In this document: positions 55,743-64,000 of the stretch, piece after piece
How positions within the stretch are numbered: position 1 is the first letter of the stretch
Layout of the letters: every line of letters begins with the position of its first letter
Origin: Tectiglobus diatomicola
GTDB taxonomy: Bacteria; Pseudomonadota; Alphaproteobacteria; Rhizobiales; Hyphomicrobiaceae
Direction: 5' to 3'
Assembly (NCBI GenBank): GCA_039583345.1
Contig: JAZDSJ010000009.1
Span: forward strand, 62,001-126,000
DNA length: 64,000 nucleotides
The notes under the pieces: model-generated
What the model was told of the DNA's origin: nothing
The model's input: the letters and a program-made list of their open reading frames with translations, nothing else
The model's database searches: none
Position numbers and translations under genes: made by a program

Positions 55743-56899
55743 GCTATAAAAAATTGTGCTCCAGATCTTTAGATGTGCAATATGCTGAAAGCGACGCAGA
55801 AAGACTATTGCAAAAAGATGCTAAGACCTATGGTTTTGATGTGGTCGGTATAACCAATGCCGCAATCACAGCCGATGTAAGCAAGCATCTTACAGATTTT
55901 ATAAAGCTTGGGCGCCACGGTGAAATGAAGTGGATTGCTGAAACAATAATAAGACGATCTTCTGTTACAAATCTCTGGCCTGAGTGCAGATCTGCCATCC
56001 TTTTTGGTGTTAACTATACTCCATCACACAATCCGTTAGATCGTGTACGCCAATCTCAATTAGGTTTGATTGCTTCATATGCTAAAGGTCGTGACTATCA
56101 TACATTTGTCAAGGGACGTCTAAAACAGATTGCGGGGCGGTTTGCATCACGCACTGGAAATGATGTTAAAGTTTTTGTTGATACTGCACCACTTATGGAA
56201 AAGCCATTAGCTGTTGCAGCAGGCCTTGGCTGGCAAGGCAAGCATACTAATCTTGTGTCACGTAAATTTGGTTCATGGTTATTAATTGGTTGCATTCTAA
56301 CAACAGCCAATTTAAATCCTTCTCGTCCTACTGGTAATTTTTGTGGAAATTGTAAGAAATGTTTGGATATTTGTCCTACAGGCGCCTTCCCAGCCCCTTA
56401 CCAATTAGATGCCAGACGTTGTATTGCCTATTTGACAATAGAGTATAACGGCCACATTCCTCTTGAGTTTCGAAAATCTATTGGAAACCGAATTTTCGGA
56501 TGTGATGATTGCCTTGCTGTGTGTCCATGGAATAAATTTGCAGCTAAATCTAAAGAAGCTAAACTAAAGGCTACTCTTAATACTGATGACCCTGAGCTTA
56601 GTGAACTAGCTGTTATGGATGAAATTGGATTTCGCAAACGTTTTTCTGGTACAACAATTAAACGAACGGGATATGACAGATTAATGCGTAATATCTTAAT
56701 TGCGATTGGTAATTCTACTAATCGCTCGCTCGTAGCCCCAGCATCTCATCATCTTAATAGCAATTCACCTCAGATTCGTGCAATGGCTGTTTGGGCATTA
56801 AAGAACTTACTCATGCCTTGTGAATTTAGGTCTTTGTCAAAATCTTGGCTTAATAGTGAGACTGATACGAATGTTCGTAACGAATGGATAACCATCTAG
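55739..56899 (+). CDS. queG: epoxyqueuosine reductase QueG
   Basis: Epoxyqueuosine reductase of 386 aa, the last step of queuosine synthesis in tRNA. It is an iron-sulfur and cobalamin enzyme. Two ferredoxin-like clusters are visible: CGNCKKCLDICPTGAF and CDDCLAVCPWN. The N-terminal half carries the cobalamin-binding fold with VDTAPLMEKPLAVAAGLGW. The C-terminus looks like a HEAT-type helical repeat (NSPQIRAMAVWALKNL). It overlaps the GST gene by 4 bp (ATGA), indicating coupled translation. With the class II ribonucleotide reductase it adds to the cell's cobalamin demand. Confidence 0.95.
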   Translation: MSYKKLCSRSLDVQYAESDAERLLQKDAKTYGFDVVGITNAAITADVSKHLTDFIKLGRHGEMKWIAETIIRRSSVTNLWPECRSAILFGVNYTPSHNPLDRVRQSQLGLIASYAKGRDYHTFVKGRLKQIAGRFASRTGNDVKVFVDTAPLMEKPLAVAAGLGWQGKHTNLVSRKFGSWLLIGCILTTANLNPSRPTGNFCGNCKKCLDICPTGAFPAPYQLDARRCIAYLTIEYNGHIPLEFRKSIGNRIFGCDDCLAVCPWNKFAAKSKEAKLKATLNTDDPELSELAVMDEIGFRKRFSGTTIKRTGYDRLMRNILIAIGNSTNRSLVAPASHHLNSNSPQIRAMAVWALKNLLMPCEFRSLSKSWLNSETDTNVRNEWITI

Positions 56900-56946
56900 G
56901 TTAGTTGAAGATTAACAATTTGGTAAATAGAAAGAGTGGAAACTCA

Positions 56947-57846
56947 ATGAGAGTTCTTTGCTTTGGGCTAGGATATAGCGCTAGTATTTTTGCAAGCATT
57001 TGCAAAACACGTGGCTGGTACGTTTCTGGAACTACTCGTTCTGAGAAAAAAGCCCATGCATACTCCTCTTTAGGTATAGAAGCTTCAGTTTTCAACAGCA
57101 ATGAACGGTCCGCATTTCTAGATGATACAATTGCTCAGGCTACACATATTGTCATTTCCATTGCTCCGGATTGTAACGGAGACCCTGTTTTGCGTCATTA
57201 CGCACAACAGATCGCGCAGAGTACAACTTTATTTTGGATTGGTTATCTTTCAACGGTAGGTGTCTACGGTAATCATAATGGTGCTTGGGTTGATGAAGAT
57301 ACTGCTGTTAATCCTGTTTCAGAGCGCAGCTTTCATCGAATTACTGCGGAAAATGCATGGTTAAACCTTACAAAATCCACAAGGAAAACGTTGCAAGTTT
57401 TTCGTCTTTCAGGCATCTACGGTCCTGGTCGAAGCGCTATCGATAAAATCAATAGTGGCAGTGCACGCCGTTTGATTAAACCAGGACAGGTATTTAACCG
57501 AATTCATGTTTTTGATATTGCAGAAACTCTTCTCGCTGGCATTAATAAGCCTCAATACTCAGGCATTTTTAACGTTACAGATGATTTGCCTGCACCGCCT
57601 CAAGATGTCATTGCATTTGCGGCTAGGCTTCTAGGAAAGCCCATTCCCGAGGGTATACCTTTTGATGAAGCAAATCTATCGCCGATGGCTCGCAGTTTTT
57701 ATGCAGAAAATAAACGTGTCAGGAACTTCAAGATCAAGAAAAAACTTGAAGTTTCTCTATCCTATCCTTCCTATAAAAAAGGATTGGTCTCAATTTCTGC
57801 TTTAGATGTACCTCTGTCTAAATTGTACGATCTGAATAAAGGATAA
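56947..57846 (+). CDS. NAD(P)-binding epimerase-like (SDR-type) protein
   Basis: Protein of 299 aa with an N-terminal Rossmann motif variant (VLCFGLGYSASIFASICKTRG), a central STVGVYGNHNGAWVDEDT segment in the position of the SDR active-site strand, and FRLSGIYGPGRSAIDKI, which follows extended-SDR epimerases of the YeeZ/NAD-dependent epimerase group. The Tyr-x3-Lys pair is not obvious, so catalysis may differ or be absent. The ATG at 56947 is preceded by AGAGTGGA, 47 bp after queG, giving a GST-queG-SDR operon. Substrate is unknown. Confidence 0.83.
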   Translation: MRVLCFGLGYSASIFASICKTRGWYVSGTTRSEKKAHAYSSLGIEASVFNSNERSAFLDDTIAQATHIVISIAPDCNGDPVLRHYAQQIAQSTTLFWIGYLSTVGVYGNHNGAWVDEDTAVNPVSERSFHRITAENAWLNLTKSTRKTLQVFRLSGIYGPGRSAIDKINSGSARRLIKPGQVFNRIHVFDIAETLLAGINKPQYSGIFNVTDDLPAPPQDVIAFAARLLGKPIPEGIPFDEANLSPMARSFYAENKRVRNFKIKKKLEVSLSYPSYKKGLVSISALDVPLSKLYDLNKG

Positions 57847-58146
57847 CAGATCTTGTGGTGCAGAATGCTTAGATTATTAAATACAATAAATTTACATTCA
57901 TTTTATTATATTGTATGAATTTCGAGTGAATTTATATTAATTTCGTTGGTCTTGGGTTTTAGACAAATAAGCCTTCGAATAAGATAATCTTATTAAGATA
58001 AACTCTAGCAATGCAGATATCATGGACACAATTTGTTCATTAAACAGAAAGCTACAAAATAATACTTATTTTAGTTAATAATATAAAACTAACATTATCT
58101 AGATTAATACTAAGTTAATTATAAATGCCAAGCCGAAAAGCGTATA
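57847..58146. other. spacer between the SDR gene and tRNA-Arg
   Basis: About 300 bp of AT-rich DNA between convergent units. I see nothing in it apart from the hairpin that directly follows at 58147. Confidence 0.45.
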
Positions 58147-58164
58147 ACCATACTTTAGTATGGT
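58147..58164 (-). terminator. hairpin downstream of tRNA-Arg
   Basis: ACCATAC (58147-58153) and GTATGGT (58158-58164) form a perfect 7-bp stem with a TTTA loop, about 28 bp past the 3' end of the tRNA on the minus strand. U-richness after it is modest, so it may be a terminator or a processing signal. Confidence 0.4.
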
Positions 58165-58192
58165 AGTAATTTACTCGTTTTTTGTATAAAAA

Positions 58193-58269
58193 TGGCGTCT
58201 CTGGCAGGATTCGAACCTGCGACCCCTGGATTAGGAATCCAGTGCTCTATCCTACTGAGCTACAGAGAC
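58193..58269 (-). tRNA. trnR: tRNA-Arg (anticodon CCU)
   Basis: A complete cloverleaf on the minus strand. The acceptor stem GTCTCTG/CAGAGAC pairs perfectly, the D arm is GCTC...GAGC, the anticodon stem CTGGA/TCCAG holds the loop TTCCTAA with anticodon CCU, and the T arm GCAGG-TTCGAAT-CCTGC is canonical. The discriminator base is G and CCA is encoded. It reads AGG, a rare arginine codon. No integrase or attachment-site duplication is seen beside it. Confidence 0.96.
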
Positions 58270-58964
58270 TTTCATGGCACCGATCGATCTGCAAAAAACA
58301 AAAATGGTATATAACCAATAATAAGTTAATACTTTTTAAATCGTAAATTGCACAGCCTTTCACTATTATTACTAAGGTGGTTTCGGAAAAAATAATTCCC
58401 ATCATCTTAGGTTATTACAAGTTTTTGAAGTCAGACTATCACCTTAACTACTATCCATAAGTAGTCCAACCTTATCGGCTAAAGCGAAATATTATTTTCA
58501 ATGGACGCTAGGCTTAAAATAATAACTTCAAGCGAGGGCAACATTGAACATTTACTTAAAAATTCTAATTTCTAAACATAGCATATAATATATAACCAGC
58601 ATAACGATAATAAACAACCATAATTAGTATACTTAGACTTAATAAAGCTTAGAACAGTGATTCTCGCATCTAAATACTTTCATTGTTAAGAGCCCTATAA
58701 AGGTGTTTTTAAATTAAGATAATGTAGTTTGCGTATTTGGATTTATAACTTTAATGTATATCCATATTAATACTAAGGATCTCTAATTCAAATTTTTAAT
58801 TTAAAGGTATTGCATACTTCTAATTTTAAGTTCTTATATTCGTCTCATTTATTTAGTTCTATATTATAGTTATAACTATAATAAACAATTTAATAGTTTG
58901 AGATGAATTAATTTTGTAAGAATTAGACGTAATAAGTGTCCTGAGCAGATAAGATCTTGAAATA
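58270..58964. other. spacer upstream of recG
   Basis: About 700 bp without a supportable gene. It must contain the divergent promoters of tRNA-Arg and recG. A minus-strand frame overlapping its end and recG (58859-59242) is judged a shadow. Confidence 0.45.
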
Positions 58965-61079
58965 ATGCTTCCTAGTAATCTAGCTCCGTTGTTTTCATCC
59001 GCCCGGACCTTAAATGGGGTCGGGCCTAGACTTCTGACTTTTTTAAGAAAAGCAATTGCATCACCATCCGGTGTAGATGAAACACGAATTATTGATTTAT
59101 TTTGGCATCTTCCTAATGGCGTCATTGATCGCCGTTCAAAGCCATCATTGGCAGAAGCAAAGCCTGGAACAATCGCTACTTTTAAAGTGCGTATTTTAGA
59201 GCATCGCAAACCGCCACGCGGCAATCTTAAAATACCGTACAAAGTAATCTGTCAAGATGATTCTGGAACAATTGATCTGATCTTTTTTCGTTTAAGAGAA
59301 CGTTTTGTTGAGCAACAATTACCTCTAGATGAAGTGCGTTTTATATCTGGTCGTGTTGATAAATATGGCACACAGCTTCAAATGATACATCCTGACTATA
59401 TCGTTACACCAGAAGCAAGATCGAACTTACCTCTTCTAGAGCCTATTTACCCGCTTACCTCAGGTTTATCTGGTAAGATTCTAGGGAAAATAATGCACCA
59501 GTCCTTAAACATTCTTCCAAAACTACCAGAATGGCTCGATGATAAAATCTTAGCCAGACATCAGTGGCCGAAATTCGTTGATGCAATTCGCTCATTACAT
59601 ATTCCTCAAACTCCAGCTGATATCTCCTCAACGGCTTTAGCTCGGACACGTCTTGCTTATGATGAGCTTTTGGCTAATCAGTTGGCATTAGCATTTGTTC
59701 GCGCGCATAGCAAACAACAACACGGGCGGTCAATTTCTGGTAATGGAATTGTGCGCAAACGCTTAATAAAGACACTTCCTTTTAAAATGACTGGGTCGCA
59801 GTTAAATGCTGTTAGAGAAATAGAGTCAGATCTTGCTTCAGATAAACGTATGCTACGGTTACTCCAGGGGGATGTTGGCTCAGGTAAAACAGTTGTGGCT
59901 TTAATGGCTATTGTCATAGCTATTGAGGTTGGAGCTCAAGCAACTATTATGGCACCAACTGAGGTCTTAGCACGGCAACATGCTGAAACCATCTCATCTC
60001 TATCACATGCTATTGATCTAGATATTGAGATTCTTACCGGGCGAGAAAAAGGGGGCACACGTCAGGCTATCCTTGAACGCACTGCAAACGGTGAGACTGA
60101 TGTTCTGATTGGCACTCATACACTTTTTCGACCAGAGGTTATCTTTAATGACCTTGCGTTAGTCGTTATCGATGAGCAACATCGTTTTGGCGTTCATCAA
60201 CGCCAAGCCTTGCAAGCTAAAGGGCATAATGGTAGCGCCAATGTATTAGCTATGACAGCAACGCCTATACCAAGGACCTTGCTTATGACGCATTATGGCG
60301 ATCTCAAAGTTTCAAAGTTAACTGAAAAACCATCTGGGCGTAGACCAATAATAACAACGCTGTCATCTCTAGATAGGCTTGAGGAAATAATTGATGCTAT
60401 TAACCGAGCAATCAGTAAAGGGGCGCAAGTCTACTGGGTCTGCCCTCTAATTGAAAGCTCATCTGTGTCTACACTATCAGCTGTTGAGGAGCGCCATAAA
60501 CATCTAACCCAAATATTTGGTTGTCAGGTCGGCTTACTTCACGGTGCAATGGCTTCTAAGGAGAAAGATGCGACAATGACCTCCTTTTCAAGGAATAAGT
60601 TTAAGATTCTAGTTTCTACAACGGTTATTGAAGTTGGAATTAACGTACCGAACGCCTCCATAATTGTTATCGAACATGCCGAACGTTTTGGATTGGCACA
60701 ATTGCACCAGTTGCGTGGTCGTGTTGGACGCGGAGCGTCACAGTCATACTGCATCCTACTTTACAAGCCAACGCTTGGCGAAACAGCCAAAGCACGGCTC
60801 AGCATGATGCGTGAGACGGAGGACGGTTTCTATATCGCGGAGAAGGACCTTGAATTACGTGGTGGTGGTGATGTTTTGGGTTCAAAACAATCTGGTATAC
60901 CTGGGTTTCGGATAGCTGATGTACCAAATTTCGAAGAGCTTTTAAAATACGCACACTACAGCGCAGGCAAAATTGTTGCAGAGAACCCAGATCTAGAAGG
61001 TCCACAGGGCCAAGCACTTAGAACTTTACTCCAGATATTTGAATGTAATGAAGCTACTAAACTTTTTAACACTGTTTAA
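58965..61079 (+). CDS. recG: ATP-dependent DNA helicase RecG
   Basis: RecG of 704 aa, which remodels stalled replication forks and Holliday junctions. The N-terminal wedge/OB domain (about 60-150) is followed by SF2 helicase motifs: LLQGDVGSGKTVVALMA (I), APTEVLARQHAE (Ia), VVIDEQHRFGVHQRQAL (II), AMTATPIPRTL (III), STTVIEVGINVPNA (V) and QLHQLRGRVGRG (VI). The C-terminal GGGDVLGSKQSGIPGFR belongs to the TRG motif region. The ribosome site is weak. It is convergent with gph, with 55 bp between the stop codons. Confidence 0.96.
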   Translation: MLPSNLAPLFSSARTLNGVGPRLLTFLRKAIASPSGVDETRIIDLFWHLPNGVIDRRSKPSLAEAKPGTIATFKVRILEHRKPPRGNLKIPYKVICQDDSGTIDLIFFRLRERFVEQQLPLDEVRFISGRVDKYGTQLQMIHPDYIVTPEARSNLPLLEPIYPLTSGLSGKILGKIMHQSLNILPKLPEWLDDKILARHQWPKFVDAIRSLHIPQTPADISSTALARTRLAYDELLANQLALAFVRAHSKQQHGRSISGNGIVRKRLIKTLPFKMTGSQLNAVREIESDLASDKRMLRLLQGDVGSGKTVVALMAIVIAIEVGAQATIMAPTEVLARQHAETISSLSHAIDLDIEILTGREKGGTRQAILERTANGETDVLIGTHTLFRPEVIFNDLALVVIDEQHRFGVHQRQALQAKGHNGSANVLAMTATPIPRTLLMTHYGDLKVSKLTEKPSGRRPIITTLSSLDRLEEIIDAINRAISKGAQVYWVCPLIESSSVSTLSAVEERHKHLTQIFGCQVGLLHGAMASKEKDATMTSFSRNKFKILVSTTVIEVGINVPNASIIVIEHAERFGLAQLHQLRGRVGRGASQSYCILLYKPTLGETAKARLSMMRETEDGFYIAEKDLELRGGGDVLGSKQSGIPGFRIADVPNFEELLKYAHYSAGKIVAENPDLEGPQGQALRTLLQIFECNEATKLFNTV

Positions 61080-61134
61080 TTATTTCTAGGGGCTTTTTTA
61101 GCGAACCAACACAAGAAAAGTAATGCTGAGCAAT

Positions 61135-61812
61135 CTATATAATGTTATTGAGCGCAGATTTTAGCTGATCATAATGCGAAATGATGGCATTACAACCAAG
61201 TTCAGAAACTGGTACGCTTGAGTATCCGAATGTAACCCCCACTATGTAAACACCTGCCATTTGAGCTGTTATAACGTCCGTCTCGCTGTCGCCGATCATA
61301 ATAGACTTAGTTGGGTCGCCTCCAACATCTGATATGGTATTAAGAAGGTGGTTTGGATTGGGCTTACATACGGTATAAGTATCGCGACCTGTAATTAGTT
61401 CGAAATACGTTAATAGCTCTAACTCTAGAAGTAATCGTTTAGCAATTGCCTCTAGTTTATTGGTGCAGACAGTAAGCGTGTACCCAAGACTTGAAAGCCG
61501 GTCTAATTCTTTAAAAAGTCCAGGAAATGGCTTTGTTAATACAGCTAAGTTTTTACTATAAAAGTCAATAAATTGTTTGCAGAGCCTATTCAATTGTTCA
61601 TCTGAGTGACTGATACCATTTTTTTGAAGACCAAATTTAATCATTTCGCGGCCACCTAAACTAATCAATGATTTCATTTCTTGAGAAGCGAGGGTTTCAC
61701 CACCAACACTTTTAAGGACGTGGTTGACTGCAACAATCAAATCAGGTGCTGTGTCTAGAAGGGTGCCATCAAGATCAAAGACAATAGTGACATTATGGTT
61801 TAAAAAATTCAT
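61135..61812 (-). CDS. gph: phosphoglycolate phosphatase (HAD family)
   Basis: HAD phosphatase of 225 aa. Motif I FDLDGTLLDTAPDL holds the nucleophilic Asp and the acid/base Asp, motif II lies in TVCTNK, the Lys is in CKPNPNHLL, and motif IV is MIGDSETDVITAQMAG. The cap domain between 15 and 85 is of the Gph/PGP type. It removes 2-phosphoglycolate, which arises from DNA repair of 3'-phosphoglycolate ends. In related genomes gph and rpiA-gor are neighbours; here gph is on the opposite strand to rpiA. Other HAD substrates cannot be excluded. Confidence 0.88.
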   Translation of the reverse strand: MNFLNHNVTIVFDLDGTLLDTAPDLIVAVNHVLKSVGGETLASQEMKSLISLGGREMIKFGLQKNGISHSDEQLNRLCKQFIDFYSKNLAVLTKPFPGLFKELDRLSSLGYTLTVCTNKLEAIAKRLLLELELLTYFELITGRDTYTVCKPNPNHLLNTISDVGGDPTKSIMIGDSETDVITAQMAGVYIVGVTFGYSSVPVSELGCNAIISHYDQLKSALNNII

Positions 61813-62072
61813 AGTAACCTCCCAGGAATTTTACCTGCATCATAAGATGATCTGCATTAAAATCATTTGCATAAGGCATATAGTTAATGAAACATTAGCT
61901 TTTTTTAAGTTTTAATTCGATCCAATAGACAGCTAATTATTTATCACTTAATAAGAATATGAGGCTTTTAAATTGAATTTAGAGTGCGTGTGTTCCTGAA
62001 TGCAGGCTACTGAAATAATTGGCCTACAATTCGGTTAATCCAGCTTTACTCTTACTCAGGCTAGGAATTGAG

Positions 62073-62765
62073 ATGACACCGAAAGAAAAGAAAAAAATGG
62101 CTGCCTTGCAAGCCATTAAGTTTATACAGCCTGGTATGGTTATAGGACTTGGAACAGGGTCAACGGCTACAGAATTCATAAAAGCCATTGGCAAATGTGT
62201 AAAAGAGGGCTTAGAAATTTTGGGAATCCCAACTTCGGATTTCACAAGAAGAAAAGCTGAAGAATTAGGAATTCCTCTAACTACACTCAGGGCACATCCA
62301 CTTCCTGCGTTAGCTGTAGACGGCGCTGATGAGTTGGATGGAAAATTGCGGCTGATTAAGGGTGGCGGGGGAGCCTTGTTGCGGGAAAAAATTGTTGCGT
62401 CTGCCGCTGAGAAATTTATTATAATCGCAGATGATAGCAAATACGTAAAGGCACTTGGTTCATTCCCACTACCAATTGAGGTTCTTCCTTTTGGCCTTGA
62501 GGCAACAATTAAACTTATTAGAGAAGTACTGATTGCTTTAAATTTACCTTCAAACGTAAAAGTACGCAAAACCATCTCTAATCATTCATTTAAGACGGAT
62601 AGTGATAACATGGTTGTCGACTGTGAGTTATCCCGAATAACTGACCCGGAAACACTTTCTGCAATGTTAAGTGCCATTCCTGGAGTAATTGAACATGGCC
62701 TATTTATTGGGCTTGCAAGTACTGCTATAGTAGCTGGGGATCAGGGTGTAAAAATTCTTAGATAA
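62073..62765 (+). CDS. rpiA: ribose-5-phosphate isomerase A
   Basis: RpiA of 230 aa, interconverting ribose-5-phosphate and ribulose-5-phosphate. Landmarks are GMVIGLGTGSTATEFI (phosphate-binding loop), AVDGADELDGKLRLIKGGGGALLREKIVA (catalytic Asp and Lys, listed as one region) and IADDSKYVKALG. The ATG at 62073 has AGGA six bases upstream; an in-frame ATG 54 bp further up has no ribosome site. It lies 74 bp upstream of the glutathione reductase gene. The translation-start sequence GGAATTGAGATGA is identical in both genes. Confidence 0.94.
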   Translation: MTPKEKKKMAALQAIKFIQPGMVIGLGTGSTATEFIKAIGKCVKEGLEILGIPTSDFTRRKAEELGIPLTTLRAHPLPALAVDGADELDGKLRLIKGGGGALLREKIVASAAEKFIIIADDSKYVKALGSFPLPIEVLPFGLEATIKLIREVLIALNLPSNVKVRKTISNHSFKTDSDNMVVDCELSRITDPETLSAMLSAIPGVIEHGLFIGLASTAIVAGDQGVKILR

Positions 62766-62839
62766 AAATGATTTGTTGCCTGTCTGAAAGTTGATTAAGA
62801 CTGTCGTAATTACTATTCTAACTAGCAATTGGAATTGAG

Positions 62840-64000
62840 ATGAAATCTTACGATTATGACCTGTTTGTCATCGGGGGGGGATCCGGTGGGGTACGGGCTG
62901 CGCGCATAGCAGCTCAGTACGGAGCGCGCGTAGCAATTGCTGAAGAGTATCGCTTCGGAGGCACTTGCGTAATACGTGGTTGCGTTCCCAAAAAACTATT
63001 TGTGTATGCAAGTCGATTTAGTGACGCCTTTGATGATGCTGCTGGCTTCGGTTGGGACAATATTAGTACAGCTTTTAATTGGTCTAAATTAGTTGAAAAA
63101 AAAGACCAAGAAATTTTAAGATTAGAGAATATATATCGTGGCAATTTAGATAAGGCTGGCGTGGAATGTTTTGATAGTAGAGCTGAACTGGAAGGTACTA
63201 ATAAAGTACGGCTTATAAATTATAACAAATGTGTGACAGCTGATAAGATCCTTATTGCCTCAGGTGGCATTGTGAATTTGGATAGCAAATTGCCTGGAAT
63301 TGAACACGTGATTTCCTCTAATGAGGCCTTTGATCTCAAAGACCTCCCAAAGCGTATTATTGTTGTAGGTGGTGGCTATATTGCTGTAGAATTTGCAGGT
63401 ATTTTTGCAGGATTAGGAGTAGAAACTACGCTTGTTTGTAGAGGTGATAAAATCCTTCGTGGCTTCGATGAAGATATTCAGGACGCGTTGACGAAAGCCT
63501 ATCAGCACCGCGGTGTGAAGATTTTTTGTAACAGTACGTTAAAGTCAATAAAAAAAACTTACACCGGTTTACAATCTATCCTTAGTAAGGGTGAGCTTTT
63601 AGAATCAGACCAAGTTATGTTTGCGATAGGACGTAAACCTAAAACTGGTGGTATGGGACTTGAAAAAGCTGGTGTTGAGCTTGGCTCTAGAGGAGAAATT
63701 AAAGTTAATCCTCAATCACAGACCAATATTCACAACATTTATGCTGTGGGTGATGTGACTGATAGATTGAGCTTGACTCCTGTAGCAATTCGCGAAGGGC
63801 ATGCCTTTTCTGACACAGTTTTCGGAAACATGCCTTGCACTGTCGATTATGAAATGATACCAACGGCAATTTTCTCGACTCCCGAAGTTGCTACAGTTGG
63901 GATGTCTGAGCATAAGGCTCGAATGACCTTTGCTAAACTTGATGTCTATAAATCGAGTTTTCGTCCAATGAGGGCGACCATTTCTGGTCGTGAAGAGCGC
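62840..64000 (+). CDS. gor: glutathione-disulfide reductase (runs off the window end)
   Basis: The first 387 codons of glutathione reductase (typical length about 450-460), in frame to the last base of the window. FAD-binding VIGGGSGGVRAARIAA opens the protein, the redox disulfide lies in GGTCVIRGCVPKKL, the NADP-binding motif is VVGGGYIAVEFAGIFAG followed by CRGDKILRGFD, and IYAVGDVTDRL binds FAD. FRPMRATISGR at the end is already part of the dimerisation domain. It regenerates reduced glutathione and is probably co-transcribed with rpiA. The start ATG at 62840 follows GGAATTGAG. Confidence 0.94.
   Translation, partial: MKSYDYDLFVIGGGSGGVRAARIAAQYGARVAIAEEYRFGGTCVIRGCVPKKLFVYASRFSDAFDDAAGFGWDNISTAFNWSKLVEKKDQEILRLENIYRGNLDKAGVECFDSRAELEGTNKVRLINYNKCVTADKILIASGGIVNLDSKLPGIEHVISSNEAFDLKDLPKRIIVVGGGYIAVEFAGIFAGLGVETTLVCRGDKILRGFDEDIQDALTKAYQHRGVKIFCNSTLKSIKKTYTGLQSILSKGELLESDQVMFAIGRKPKTGGMGLEKAGVELGSRGEIKVNPQSQTNIHNIYAVGDVTDRLSLTPVAIREGHAFSDTVFGNMPCTVDYEMIPTAIFSTPEVATVGMSEHKARMTFAKLDVYKSSFRPMRATISGREER

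Noticed and set aside
58193..58269. tRNA-Arg as an integration site of a mobile element
   Set aside because: No integrase gene, no direct repeat of the tRNA 3' end and no change in gene content beside it.
58859..59242. 127-aa minus-strand frame overlapping the recG start
   Set aside because: Most of it is antisense to the RecG wedge domain; the rest is AT-rich spacer.
62024..62575. 183-aa minus-strand frame opposite rpiA
   Set aside because: Entirely antisense to a clear RpiA; composition (Ser/Ala/Pro-rich) is typical of a reverse-strand shadow and no family is recognisable.
1..64000. CRISPR arrays, insertion sequences, prophage or secondary-metabolite genes
   Set aside because: No regularly spaced repeats, transposase motifs, phage structural genes or PKS/NRPS domains were found in the window.

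Overview
The window reads as a chromosomal segment of an AT-rich alphaproteobacterium of the Rhodospirillales type. Support comes from the family set and gene order: a DivL/DivK pair, ssrS(6S)-fau-ymdB-yebC, ftsE-ftsX-DUF218, a TsaE-phosphotransferase fusion followed by addB-addA-trxA, pstS-pstC-pstA-pstB, an EipA/DUF1134 protein, and rpiA-gor. Adding up the CDS I accept gives about 78% coding. The rest lies in AT-rich spacers of 0.3 to 1.5 kb with no recognisable gene. This, together with damaged or missing pathway partners (a substituted AmgK domain, no murU, no phoU/phoB/phoR beside pst, no zapA beside 6S RNA), suggests a genome undergoing reduction, possibly a host-associated lineage. Reduced tunicate or sponge alphaproteobacterial symbionts such as Candidatus Endolissoclinum faulkneri have this character, but that link is an inference I cannot test here.

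Layout. 0.2-6.1 kb (minus): a fatty-acid beta-oxidation operon fadE, fadJ-like, fadI-like. 6.8-8.3 kb: eipA (plus) and divK (minus) converge on a strong terminator. 8.8-11.2 kb (minus): ftsE, ftsX and a DUF218 protein. 12.0-15.7 kb: B12-dependent ribonucleotide reductase with a terminator hairpin. 16.6-21.4 kb (minus): high-affinity phosphate transporter pstSCAB. 21.4-22.9 kb: the largest empty spacer. 22.9-26.4 kb (minus): alpha/beta hydrolase, aspartate aminotransferase, FAD oxidoreductase. 27.0-30.6 kb (plus): spermidine and SAM metabolism (speD with an unusual leader, speE, ahcY). 30.8-42.4 kb (plus): divL, tsaE-amgK fusion, addB, addA, trxA. 43.3-46.5 kb: an orphan membrane protein and an ABC exporter. 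47.6-51.0 kb: hemF converging on yebC, ymdB, fau and 6S RNA. 51.4-54.2 kb: asd converging on a zinc phospholipase-like/HhH protein. 55.0-57.8 kb: GST, queG and an NAD(P)-binding epimerase-like protein. 58.2 kb: tRNA-Arg(CCU). 59.0-64.0 kb: recG, gph (minus), rpiA and a truncated glutathione reductase.

How the genes fit together. The profile is aerobic (HemF, FadE, AddAB, glutathione enzymes). It depends on cobalamin in at least two places (class II RNR and QueG), scavenges phosphate, burns fatty acids, and makes spermidine while recycling S-adenosylhomocysteine. The cell-cycle relay keeps both DivK and the tyrosine-type pseudo-kinase DivL. The most notable observations are: (1) the AmgK half of the TsaE-AmgK fusion has lost both catalytic acid positions and murU is absent from its usual neighbourhood, which points to collapse of anabolic peptidoglycan-sugar recycling while TsaE is kept; (2) a structured, internally repeated speD leader contains a decoy copy of the translation-start region and a start-stop mini-ORF; (3) a zinc phospholipase C-like domain is joined to helix-hairpin-helix modules by a 9-bp tandem repeat.
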